Below, in pieces: positions 52,288 to 61,133 of a DNA stretch of 64,000 bases. The notes below the pieces were generated by a model, which did not search any database, had not been told where the DNA came from, and saw only the letters and a list, made by a program, of their open reading frames with translations. The stretch covers positions 1-64,000 of the forward strand of contig NZ_MAQX01000033.1 in assembly GCF_001682865.1 (NCBI RefSeq), given 5' to 3'. A program made the position numbers and the translations under genes. The DNA is from Bacillus sp. FJAT-26390 (GTDB lineage Bacteria; Bacillota; Bacilli; Paenibacillales; Paenibacillaceae). Each line of letters opens with the position of its first letter. Positions within the stretch are counted from its first letter, which is position 1.

Positions 52288-54129
52288 TTATACGATATCC
52301 TTATGAAGGACATATTCGATTCTCATATTTCCCGAAGCATCACGCTCAATAATGGGCGGTTTTGTCCATTCCAGCCGGTTTTCTTCACTGTTCGTCGCGC
52401 CAAATACAGCAGCAATTAACACATGCTCACCCGGCTTTAACCTGGCGGTTAATGTCGGAATCATCGTACGCGGCTTCAGCACATTCGTATTGGCCTCCGG
52501 ATAAACCAGCTCCGCCTGTCCATACCCGGCAATGCTGATGATGCCGCTCAGACTATTTGGCAACTGCGCCAGCACGCTATCTTTTGCAGCTTGAACAGCA
52601 TCATTAACCTTTAGATCTCCGCTCGCTGTCTCAATAGCGAACCCGCCTTCGGCTACGTCCAGCTCACGCTCCGTCTTTATGCGATGTACGCGAACATGCC
52701 ACAGGCCCGCAGGAATAATCCATGTCCGCACCTCGACATTTGCCCATGGAAGCCAGCGGGAGTAGACGGAATGCTCCTGAATGCGGAATTCCTCGCAAAA
52801 CCGCCGGACGCGGTAATGCTCATCGCATTCGCTCAGCGCAAGCGTCGAGTCATGGGCTCCCTGCGATAGTCCGTAGTAGCCCTTCGGAACGCTAAAGCCG
52901 AATAAAGTCGAATAAACGAATTTCGAATATTTTGCCGCGCTGTGCGACATGTCGAAGTTCGCCATTTGGCCGGAGCCATAAGCCATTACATGCTTATGCC
53001 CTTCCGGACGGCTAATCGTCATGCGCGCATGCGGCTGAGCGACGAGCGGACTTAGCTCGGGCAAAACCTCTTCCTCTGCCTGCCAGAAGGGATGCTCGTC
53101 AGGCAAAGCTAATATAAGAAACGCTTTATACGACCAATACGGCGAGCCCGGCGCATTATAGCCTTCTCCCATTAATAGATTGGGGTACGCGTATCCGATG
53201 CTGAGCAAGCCATCAGGCGTAAAGATCGGCTGCGAGAACCACCAGCGCAAATGACGCATAATGATGCCCTTCATCACCCCTAATGAATACGGCTGCACAT
53301 CCGCAAACACCAGCGCACTCCAAAAGGAAACCTGCGCGAAGCGGTAAGTCAGGCTTCGTCCAAACGGGATGCTGCTCCCGTCCTCGGCAAACCAATGAAT
53401 AAAATGCTGCGCGAATAAGCTCGCTCGCTCACGGTAACGCGCAGCGCGCTCCGCATCCTCATGCTCCATCAATTTGGCATAAATAAGCCCGTAATAGTGC
53501 ATCGCGAACGGAATGTAATAATCACGCTGATCCGTATTCCCATCCATATACCAGCCGTCGCCTAAGTAATAGGTATCAATAATAGCGAGATACTGCTCCA
53601 TCAATGCCTGATCATGCGGCAAGCCTATTTTTTTGAACCCGACATTCACAAGGACAGTGAACATCAGCCAATTGTTCGGATTGGAGCGATCAACTAGGTT
53701 GATCTGGTTCAGCCACCGAAACACATTCTCTTTTTCCTTATCCGAAAGCGGCTCCCAAATTTTATGGGGAGCAAGCGCGAGCCCCAAGCCAAGCACGGAC
53801 TGCTCCACCATCCTTTGATCCTTCGTGCCGAAGTCGCCCCAATACGCTTCATGGTTCGGATCCGTTCCATGAATGATGCCCTGAACGTAAATCGGCCACA
53901 AATCCGACTCCCCGCCGCCGCAGGCATGCGGGACAAGTCCCCACAGCGGTCGCGCGAATGCCTCCATCAGGGCGATCGCCTCGCTATGGATTGCCCCTGT
54001 AGCGCCAAGCGCCAATCCGGCATGTCCGGGAGTAAAATGATTTTTCAAAGGTTCAAAGGCATCTATAACCGCTTGCTGCAAATCCGCTTTCGAGTGCAAT
54101 CCCTTATCTCCTAACCCTCTCGCTGCCAT
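52288..54129 (-). CDS. DUF2264 family protein (probable sugar-active enzyme)
   Basis: 613 residues. The N-terminal 380 residues form an alpha/alpha-type region with W-G-L-V-P, G-x-W-Y-x-D-G-x-x-x-Q-x-D-Y-Y and P-F-G-R-S-L-x-Y-R motifs typical of DUF2264. The rest is a beta-rich domain (S-R-W-L-P, W-H-V-R-V-H). The family is regularly found in polysaccharide-use loci, and I believe some members act on uronate-containing glycans, but I cannot confirm the reaction. No signal peptide, so cytoplasmic. ATG follows GGAGAGAGC. It lies directly between the YesN-type regulator and GH88, supporting a role in degrading the same imported oligosaccharide. Confidence 0.8.
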   Translation of the reverse strand: MAARGLGDKGLHSKADLQQAVIDAFEPLKNHFTPGHAGLALGATGAIHSEAIALMEAFARPLWGLVPHACGGGESDLWPIYVQGIIHGTDPNHEAYWGDFGTKDQRMVEQSVLGLGLALAPHKIWEPLSDKEKENVFRWLNQINLVDRSNPNNWLMFTVLVNVGFKKIGLPHDQALMEQYLAIIDTYYLGDGWYMDGNTDQRDYYIPFAMHYYGLIYAKLMEHEDAERAARYRERASLFAQHFIHWFAEDGSSIPFGRSLTYRFAQVSFWSALVFADVQPYSLGVMKGIIMRHLRWWFSQPIFTPDGLLSIGYAYPNLLMGEGYNAPGSPYWSYKAFLILALPDEHPFWQAEEEVLPELSPLVAQPHARMTISRPEGHKHVMAYGSGQMANFDMSHSAAKYSKFVYSTLFGFSVPKGYYGLSQGAHDSTLALSECDEHYRVRRFCEEFRIQEHSVYSRWLPWANVEVRTWIIPAGLWHVRVHRIKTERELDVAEGGFAIETASGDLKVNDAVQAAKDSVLAQLPNSLSGIISIAGYGQAELVYPEANTNVLKPRTMIPTLTARLKPGEHVLIAAVFGATNSEENRLEWTKPPIIERDASGNMRIEYVLHKDIV

Positions 54130-54145
54130 GAAAGCTCTCTCCGTT

Positions 54146-55780
54146 TCACTCGAAATGACCTTTGCTCCAAACCGAATATTCGCTAGGTCTCATGCCCATC
54201 TCCCGCTTAAACAATTTAATGAAGTAACTTTTGTTCGCATAGCCCAAATAATCGGATATTTCTTCGACGCTTTTGCTCGATTGCTGAAGCATCTCCTTCG
54301 CTTTTTGCAGCTTGACCATATTGACGTATTCGATAAAATTTTGGTTCGTCTCTTTTTTGAACAGGCGGCTAAAATAGCTGGAATTCAAGTTCAAATGATG
54401 GGCCATATCCTCAAGCGTCAATTTCTCCGTAACATGCGTCACGACAAATTGCTGCGCTTTGATGACCTCCGTCCGTTTGGAGCTGATCGCATAGATGCTT
54501 AATCGTCTGGATAGCTCATTCAAATGCTGAATCATCCACTCTTCCAAATGGTCCAGCGTTTCAATCGCATTCACCGCATCGTATAATTTCTCGCCGGATA
54601 GGAAGGGATGATACTGCAGCGTAACCTTCGTCTTCATTTGCAGGTCCATAAGCAGCTGCAGCACTAACTCCTTCACGTCGCTTGGATGAAACTTTTTCGC
54701 TCGAACGCCATTTGCCCACTCTACAATTGTACTCCGCAATGCATCAGGCTCATTTAAAGCGATGCTTTGATTAATGCTGGCGAATAACTGAGCATACTCG
54801 GTATACATATCTTCCTTGGAAAATGGCGCGATTTCGAAGCTGTGAACGGTCGATTCCCTCAGGTAAAAGCAATGCTCCGGCTCCTTCAGCATCGGCAGCA
54901 GGACGTCCTGCATCTCTTTAGGACCCCTTGTTTCCCTTCCCTGAATACAGGAAACCGATATTTTCAAATACTTTTGGATCGCTGCAATCGCTTCCCGCAT
55001 CGCGTAATAAATAAGCTGCTGATCTTTGGCCGGCTCATCGCTGCCGTACAGGATGACGAGCTGCTTATTGCTGTAACGGAACGTTAACCAGCGGGATGTA
55101 TCCAATAAATCCTGCAATACATTTTCCACCGAGAACGCAATCGTATAATCGTTCAGTTTCCTATTGCTTGCTACGGTCGACATACGGTCAATAATAAGGA
55201 CGAGCGGAATATAGCTTTTGGCTTGAAGCCGAACACCGTTGGTCCGGGCATGCTCGATCCAGGTCTCTTTTTTCCAAAACGATTGAAACAAGGTGTCTTT
55301 GAGAAACTTTTCTTTGAGCGCCGATTGATTCATCGCTTCTTTCTGCTTGTACAAAAGCATATCCGTCGTTTTCTTCTTTTCTGCCTGCAGATCGGTTACG
55401 ATATTTTTCAATATCGCTTGCAGCTCCTCGACATCCAAGCTTTCCTTCAAAATATAATCCTTCACGTTCAGCTTCAGCGCTTGCTGCGCGTACTTGAATT
55501 CATTGTGGCAGGACAGCACAACCGCTCTGCCCCTCGGATTAATTTCGCAAAACTTCTCGAGCATTTCCAGCCCGCTCATCTTAGGCATGCCAATATCGGT
55601 CAAAATAATGTCGGGCGGGTTTTGGCATGCGGCCTCCCAAGCCTCTAAGCCATTTGAATAACAGCCGATCAGCTTAATGTCGAGCTCCTGCCATAAAACC
55701 GTTTGTGAGAGATAACGTACGACCGGATAATCGTCATCCACTAGAATTGCCGTCAACACGCTGCGCACCTGCTCTCTCAC
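54146..55780 (-). CDS. YesN-type response regulator (REC + AraC)
   Basis: 544 residues. The receiver domain (about 10-130) has acidic residues D15-D17, phospho-acceptor Asp62 (I-L-T-D-I-G-M-P) and Lys in Y-I-L-K-E. A middle segment of unknown fold follows, with an AraC double helix-turn-helix at about 440-540 (L-T-L-E-D-M-A-H-H-L-N-L-N-S-S-Y-F-S-R-L and the Y-L-G-Y-A-N-K-S-Y-F-I-K-L-F-K motif). The open frame begins inside the kinase gene, overlapping it by 47 bases in another frame. Starts at GTG codons 5 or 8 are also possible. It probably activates this ABC/GH88 operon or the beta-helix operon. Confidence 0.92.
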   Translation of the reverse strand: MREQVRSVLTAILVDDDYPVVRYLSQTVLWQELDIKLIGCYSNGLEAWEAACQNPPDIILTDIGMPKMSGLEMLEKFCEINPRGRAVVLSCHNEFKYAQQALKLNVKDYILKESLDVEELQAILKNIVTDLQAEKKKTTDMLLYKQKEAMNQSALKEKFLKDTLFQSFWKKETWIEHARTNGVRLQAKSYIPLVLIIDRMSTVASNRKLNDYTIAFSVENVLQDLLDTSRWLTFRYSNKQLVILYGSDEPAKDQQLIYYAMREAIAAIQKYLKISVSCIQGRETRGPKEMQDVLLPMLKEPEHCFYLRESTVHSFEIAPFSKEDMYTEYAQLFASINQSIALNEPDALRSTIVEWANGVRAKKFHPSDVKELVLQLLMDLQMKTKVTLQYHPFLSGEKLYDAVNAIETLDHLEEWMIQHLNELSRRLSIYAISSKRTEVIKAQQFVVTHVTEKLTLEDMAHHLNLNSSYFSRLFKKETNQNFIEYVNMVKLQKAKEMLQQSSKSVEEISDYLGYANKSYFIKLFKREMGMRPSEYSVWSKGHFE

Positions 55781-57554
55781 ACTCGAATGGGAAAATCAAA
55801 GTTATCGTCGTTCCAACACCGGACTCGCTTTCAATCGTCGTTTTGACAGACTCTCCATAAACGAGTCGCAGCCTTTGAAACACATTTTTTACGCCGATAC
55901 CGGAAAAGCTTTTTCTTTCGCCGTCCTGCGTTTCGGAATCGTCCTCGCTTTTTGCTTGCAGCTCCTTCAGCTTGCTCTCCGTCATGCCGATGCCGTTATC
56001 CCGCACCGTTATTTGGAGCAGCTCGCTTCCGCTGCTTCGCTCCATGCTGGCGTCGATAAAGATCTCGCCGTCAAATTGCTCGAAGCCGTGAATAATCGCG
56101 TTTTCAATCAACGGCTGAATCATGAAGCGCGGAACCAACGCTTGCTCGCAGCCATCCTCGAAGTTATAAGCGACTCTAACCTGATTGGCATGGCGGAAAT
56201 TCATCAGCCTCACATAATGGAGTACAGTATCCGCCTCTTCTTGCAGAGGAATAAACTCGTTATCCCGATTAATCGTCATTCGCAGCAGCGAGGACAACGA
56301 CTTGATTAACTCCGCATTTTCCCGATCTCCCTGCACCAATATGTTGAGCCTGATCGAATTGAGCAGATTAAACATAAAATGCGGATTGATTTGCGCTTGA
56401 AGCATTTCCAGCTCGGCTTTGCGCTTCTTCGCCTGCTCCACCGTAATTTGCTCGAACATTTCCTGAATACGGTCCAGCATAAAATCAATCGTTTTAGCCA
56501 AATGGCCGACCTCGTTATGCCCGCGAATGCCATTGCGCTCGTCAAGCTGCCCGCGTCCGATCTTCGTCACGAACACGCTTAAATCGCGTATCGGCTTCGT
56601 CAACGCTGAGATCCTTATCGTCAACAGACCAAAGAACAAAGAGAAAAACAACGCTTGAACGATAAAGCTAATGAACAATACCTGTTTATTTTTATCGATG
56701 GCCGCTGACAAAGGAATAAGGCTGACGACCCGCCAATCATTGCTTTCCAATACTTGCTCCACATAAATATATTTTTTGCCCTCTATTTCAATTGTTCGCT
56801 CCATTCCCTCCGGCTTCCACCAAAGGAGCTTCTCCCCTATTCGGGAAGGGTCAGCATGGGAAATGACAACTCCGCTCGCGTCTAACAAAATCATTTCCTG
56901 ATTTTCGTTAGTGGTGAGATAGGGACGAATCAACCGTTCGTTCACATTAACGATCATGTAGCCGATTGGAATGCTGGCCGTCCGTTTGATCGGCCGTCCC
57001 ATCGTAACGAAGGTAAACTTCGTCTTCGCCGATTGGACTTGTTCGCCCAGCCAATAAGATGAGAACAACGGCAGCTTATTTAGATTGGGAAACCAGCTTT
57101 TCTCATACCATAATCTTGGGTTAAGATCGCTATGCGAATAGTTCGTATAGAAGGGCTCTTTCACCCCTAAAATCGTAACTTGAAAATCATCCTTTTGGAT
57201 AAAAAGATCGTCCAAAATCCGCGACAGCTTGCTGAAATTGACCGCGTACTCTTGCTTCTGCTGCGGCGAGGCTAATTCAGCCTTATTAACCATAAGCATT
57301 TGGCGTATTTCGTTGTTCATCAACACAAAATTGGATAAATTCAACGTTTGCTCGAAAATGCTGTTAATTTCCGATTTAGCAACCTTGAGTGAATCTTCGG
57401 CATTCAATACTACTTTTTCTAAAATAATATCTCTCGTAAAATAGTTCGTGACTAAATAAATAACGGCGAGCGGGATGACAAAACAGATCAATGCTGACCA
57501 CACTAATTTCTTCCGCAGCGAATCTTGTCGAGTTAACACGAGTGCAGGCCTCAT
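55734..57554 (-). CDS. YesM-type sensor histidine kinase
   Basis: About 606 residues from the ATG at 57554; the longer frame to 57599 has no better start. A first membrane helix (about 18-42), an extracellular Cache-like sensor (about 45-285), a second helix (about 290-313), and a HAMP domain (315-370) precede a LytS/YesM-type kinase domain with His392 (Q-I-N-P-H-F-M-F-N). A HATPase follows with N-A-I-I-H-G and D-N-G-I-G-M. It pairs with the overlapping YesN-type regulator. The extracellular domain likely senses the sugar, alone or via the binding protein encoded upstream. Confidence 0.92.
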   Translation of the reverse strand: MRPALVLTRQDSLRKKLVWSALICFVIPLAVIYLVTNYFTRDIILEKVVLNAEDSLKVAKSEINSIFEQTLNLSNFVLMNNEIRQMLMVNKAELASPQQKQEYAVNFSKLSRILDDLFIQKDDFQVTILGVKEPFYTNYSHSDLNPRLWYEKSWFPNLNKLPLFSSYWLGEQVQSAKTKFTFVTMGRPIKRTASIPIGYMIVNVNERLIRPYLTTNENQEMILLDASGVVISHADPSRIGEKLLWWKPEGMERTIEIEGKKYIYVEQVLESNDWRVVSLIPLSAAIDKNKQVLFISFIVQALFFSLFFGLLTIRISALTKPIRDLSVFVTKIGRGQLDERNGIRGHNEVGHLAKTIDFMLDRIQEMFEQITVEQAKKRKAELEMLQAQINPHFMFNLLNSIRLNILVQGDRENAELIKSLSSLLRMTINRDNEFIPLQEEADTVLHYVRLMNFRHANQVRVAYNFEDGCEQALVPRFMIQPLIENAIIHGFEQFDGEIFIDASMERSSGSELLQITVRDNGIGMTESKLKELQAKSEDDSETQDGERKSFSGIGVKNVFQRLRLVYGESVKTTIESESGVGTTITLIFPFECERAGAQRVDGNSSG

Positions 57555-57649
57555 ATCTGAATAGAATAGGGACAGAAATTGGTGCTCCTCCTGTCCCACA
57601 ACATTGTAAGCCCTTTATTATGAAAGATCAATTTCGATTCGGCACTTCA

Positions 57650-59017
57650 TTAGTTCCCGTTATTCTTAACAACCTCAGCAATATTTTTATCAATATTAGC
57701 AATCGTGGTGTCCACGTCCTGCTTGCCTAGAATGTACAGCTCCGCCTCAGGGATAACGGTATTTTTAGCTTCATCGGCGTATTTAGCAGGTACTGGCGCC
57801 GTTCCTGGAATGGTAGTGCTCATCGTATATTTCAGCGACTCCACGTCAATTTTTGAAGGATCCTTAGCTGCAGCTACAATCGTATCGATAAGCTTGCTGG
57901 AATCGGACTTCGCCCAGCCGGAGAATACGCGGCCGCTAATGCCAAGACCTTCAGAGGTATACCATCTTACAAACGTATATGCCGCTTCTTTGTTTTTCGA
58001 TTTTGCAGCTACGCCCATATAAGTCGGTTGTACCGGCGAGTAATGTTTGCTCTCTCCGTCAAGTTTTGGAAGCGGCGCGAATGCCGTTACGAAATTAGCA
58101 GGAATCGCATCCGTGCCCCCGGATTCAGCTACCATCCAGTCACCCATTGGCAGCATAGCAGCTAAGCCGTTGAAGTATTGGTTGCGGTAAGCCAGCTTCT
58201 GCGAAATAATGTCCTCGTACATATTGGCGCTCTTGTCTTCATACATCATTTTTTTCATCATTTCCAAGTTCGATTTAAACACCGGATCAGTCGCATTGGA
58301 TGTACCGTCCGCTTTCAGGAACGTATTATCGGTCGCTTTGCTCATCATTTGCAATTGGAAGTAATCCGGCCAGTTATGCAAATAAGCGCCATAACGTTTC
58401 GTTGTTCCTTCGCCCTTAGTGAGCTTTTTCGCATATTCCATGAACTCGCTCCACGTCCAGTCCGTCGGAACCGGCAAGCCTGCCTCGTCGAGCATCTCCT
58501 TGTTCAAGAGCACGAACCAGCGCTGCATGGAAGAAGGCAAAGCGTAAATTTTATCGTTAACCTTCGTATCTACCAAATACTCGTCTTCGTATTTATAACC
58601 GTCCTTTTCAATGTAGCTGTCCAAAGGCTCAAGCAAGCCAATATCGGCACGCTGCGAATAGTTCGTATAAGGCAGCTCGATAATATCAAGCTGGTCATTG
58701 GAAGCCGCCATCAGATCTAATTTTTGCATGGAAGCAACCGAGTCGCCTTTTTCATTGAGCAGGTCAAGCTCTACTTTAATATTCGGGTGTTTCTCTTCAA
58801 AAACGGAAATAATGTCGGTCCACTTTGCTTTACCGTCCGTTTGCCATGTGCTTAGCTTCAACGTTACTTGCTCTGCTGCCGCTGTCTCTTTAGGAGCGTT
58901 AGTAGCGTTTGTAGCATTTGTGGCGGAGCTGTTCGGAGTGCCGCCATTGTTGCCCCCGGAGCAAGCCGTTGCGAATACTGCCAAGCCCAATAACATCATC
59001 GATAATCTCTTTTTCAT
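57650..59017 (-). CDS. ABC transporter sugar-binding lipoprotein
   Basis: 455 residues. Lipoprotein signal with lipobox F-A-T-A-C and lipidated Cys19, followed by a low-complexity linker with a repeated A-T-N triplet (about 33-45). The family-1 extracellular solute-binding fold follows (L-S-T-W-Q ... H-P-N-I-K-V-E ... D-W-T-W-S-E-F), with a C-terminal tail typical of oligosaccharide binders. It captures extracellular sugar fragments for the two permeases encoded just upstream. Start supported by AGGAGGG. Confidence 0.93.
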   Translation of the reverse strand: MKKRLSMMLLGLAVFATACSGGNNGGTPNSSATNATNATNAPKETAAAEQVTLKLSTWQTDGKAKWTDIISVFEEKHPNIKVELDLLNEKGDSVASMQKLDLMAASNDQLDIIELPYTNYSQRADIGLLEPLDSYIEKDGYKYEDEYLVDTKVNDKIYALPSSMQRWFVLLNKEMLDEAGLPVPTDWTWSEFMEYAKKLTKGEGTTKRYGAYLHNWPDYFQLQMMSKATDNTFLKADGTSNATDPVFKSNLEMMKKMMYEDKSANMYEDIISQKLAYRNQYFNGLAAMLPMGDWMVAESGGTDAIPANFVTAFAPLPKLDGESKHYSPVQPTYMGVAAKSKNKEAAYTFVRWYTSEGLGISGRVFSGWAKSDSSKLIDTIVAAAKDPSKIDVESLKYTMSTTIPGTAPVPAKYADEAKNTVIPEAELYILGKQDVDTTIANIDKNIAEVVKNNGN

Positions 59018-59139
59018 AGTAACCCTCCTAATATTTATGACCCGTCTAGTTTTTGAAAACGTCTACAATCAAATCCTACCACGTACAAATCGTATTCGAA
59101 GTTCTCATATTTTACTGAAGAGAAACTATTTTGACTTTG

Positions 59140-59964
59140 TTACCCTTTTACGCCGCCAAGCGAGATCCCTTCGATAACCTGCTTTTGGCCAAGCGCAAAA
59201 ATGATAAGCAGCGGAACGATCGCCGATACGGCGCCCGCCATCATAAGCGAGTAGATGTCCCCGTATTGGTCGCCAAACAGCCTAATGCCAAGCTGGATCG
59301 TGAATAGGTCCTTCGACTTCAAAAAGATTAGCGGATACTGGTAGTCATTCCATGTCCATATGAAACGCAGAATAGCATACGTTGCCAAGCCTGGACGAAT
59401 AAGCGGCAGCGCGATTTGAAAGAAAGAGCGGAAGTGGCCTGCGCCATCCATCCGGGCCGACTCCATAAACTCATTGTTCACGCCCATAAAAAATTGCCTG
59501 AGCATGAAGGCTCCAATAATGCTGAAGCTATTGATAAGTATAAGGCCAATATGCGTATCGATAAGGTTCATCCAGTTAAACAATAAAAATTGCGGTACAA
59601 GCGATGCTTGAGGCGGCACCATATACAAGGCAAGTACGAGAAGGAACATCGTATCTCTGCCGCGGAACCGCAGTTTAGAGAAGCCGAACGCTGCCAGTGC
59701 GCAGACGAAAACATTGATAAAGGTTGTCGTTAACGTAATGTAGATGGAGTTGAGATAATAGTTCAAAAATCCTCCTGTCCACACTTGCTTATAGTTTTCG
59801 ATGAGATGCCACTTCGACGGAATCCATTCAATCGGAAAATTAAAGACGTCCGCTTCCGGCTTGAACGAGGTCGTCAGCATCCATAAAAACGGGAGCAACG
59901 AGATCATGCCCGCCGCTGCCATAATGATGGTCCATCCTATTTTGGATACACTCACGTTTTTCAT
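59140..59964 (-). CDS. sugar ABC transporter permease (second subunit)
   Basis: 274 residues with six hydrophobic segments and the inner-membrane EAA motif near E-S-A-R-M-D-G-A-G-H-F-R-S-F-F-Q-I-A-L-P-L, which contacts the ATPase. It belongs to the MalG/UgpE/LplC-type permeases. It lies 21 bases after the first permease and has GGAGGAA before its ATG. Confidence 0.93.
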   Translation of the reverse strand: MKNVSVSKIGWTIIMAAAGMISLLPFLWMLTTSFKPEADVFNFPIEWIPSKWHLIENYKQVWTGGFLNYYLNSIYITLTTTFINVFVCALAAFGFSKLRFRGRDTMFLLVLALYMVPPQASLVPQFLLFNWMNLIDTHIGLILINSFSIIGAFMLRQFFMGVNNEFMESARMDGAGHFRSFFQIALPLIRPGLATYAILRFIWTWNDYQYPLIFLKSKDLFTIQLGIRLFGDQYGDIYSLMMAGAVSAIVPLLIIFALGQKQVIEGISLGGVKG

Positions 59965-59985
59965 TAGCCATTCCTCCTCTCCGAA

Positions 59986-60894
59986 TTAATAGTTCACCCA
60001 TTTTTTTTGTGCGAGCATTTGCAAGCCCGTAATTGCTAGACAGATAACGAAGAGAACAAGCGCCATACTCGATGCGTATCCCGTCTTCAATTGATTGAAG
60101 GCCGTATCATATAGCTCGTACACGATAACGGTCGTCGAATTGGCTGGTCCGCCCTGCGTGAGCACTTGGATCAAATCAAAAATTTTGAACGTCCCGATAA
60201 TCCCGGTAACGAGCAGGAAAAAGGTCGTCGGCGATATGCAAGGCACGGTGATTTTGCGAAACTTGGTCCATATATTCGCGCCATCGATGTCGGCCGCTTC
60301 ATACAAATCCTTTGGAATCCCCTGCAAGCCAGCAATGAAAATAATGATGTTATAACCAAGCAGGATCCAAATTTGAATCATCATGAGCGACGGCATCGCA
60401 TAATCGATATCAGCCAGCCACTTCGGCGGGTTGTCGATTCCGATTGAAATCAAGAAATTATTTACCGGTCCATGCGAAGGGTGAAAGAGCACCTGCCATA
60501 CCATCGCAACGGCGACCACGCTAGAAATGTAAGGCAGGAAATAAACGACTTTGAACATATCCTTTAAATAAACATGCTTATCAATAATGATCGCCAGCAC
60601 CAACGCGAGTATGATTGTAATAGGTACCGTAATGATAAAGATAAGGTTGTTTAATAAGCTTTTCATAAACACGCCATCATGAAATAATCGGACAAAGTTA
60701 TCCAATCCTGCAAATTTAATTGCATCCACCCCTGCGACAAAATTCCAATTCGTAAAGCTAAGCAATAATGATCCTAGAACGGGAATCAACGTTAGCACAA
60801 CGAGCCCGATCATTAAAGGAGCGACAAATAAGTAACCTGCTATTTGCTCCTTAGCGCCCATACTGAGCTGGATCAACGTTTTTTTCTGTTTCAT
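59986..60894 (-). CDS. sugar ABC transporter permease (first subunit)
   Basis: 302 residues with about six membrane segments and the EAA motif E-A-A-D-I-D-G-A-N-I-W-T-K-F-R-K-I-T-V-P. MalF/UgpA/LplB-type. First gene of the operon. The upstream gap (60895-61078) has a run of nine T residues but no promoter that I can assign with confidence. No ATPase gene lies in the operon, so a shared MsmX-type ATPase encoded elsewhere probably powers it. Confidence 0.93.
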   Translation of the reverse strand: MKQKKTLIQLSMGAKEQIAGYLFVAPLMIGLVVLTLIPVLGSLLLSFTNWNFVAGVDAIKFAGLDNFVRLFHDGVFMKSLLNNLIFIITVPITIILALVLAIIIDKHVYLKDMFKVVYFLPYISSVVAVAMVWQVLFHPSHGPVNNFLISIGIDNPPKWLADIDYAMPSLMMIQIWILLGYNIIIFIAGLQGIPKDLYEAADIDGANIWTKFRKITVPCISPTTFFLLVTGIIGTFKIFDLIQVLTQGGPANSTTVIVYELYDTAFNQLKTGYASSMALVLFVICLAITGLQMLAQKKWVNY

Positions 60895-61078
60895 GAAGCT
60901 CCTCCTTCAAACTTTCTGTATAGCTTCATTTTAGAAAAAAAAATAGCTGCTCATAAGAATTAGATCTTTGTATTTTGGAACATATTTTACTTTTTTATCA
61001 TTTCACACACAGGGATGGGCAAAAGACGTTTTGTTCATCCGCGGTCGCAGCTCCGTCTCTGATAGGTTGTAAATATGC

Positions 61079-61122
61079 AAAAAAAGAGAAAGCCATCTGA
61101 TTAATCTCAGACTGCTTTCTCT
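61079..61122 (-). terminator. terminator after uvrA
   Basis: Stem AGAGAAAGC ... GCTTTCTCT with an inner TCTGA / TCAGA pair, followed on the minus strand by seven T residues, 12 bases after the uvrA stop. Confidence 0.9.
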
Positions 61123-61133
61123 TCTATTCTTGC

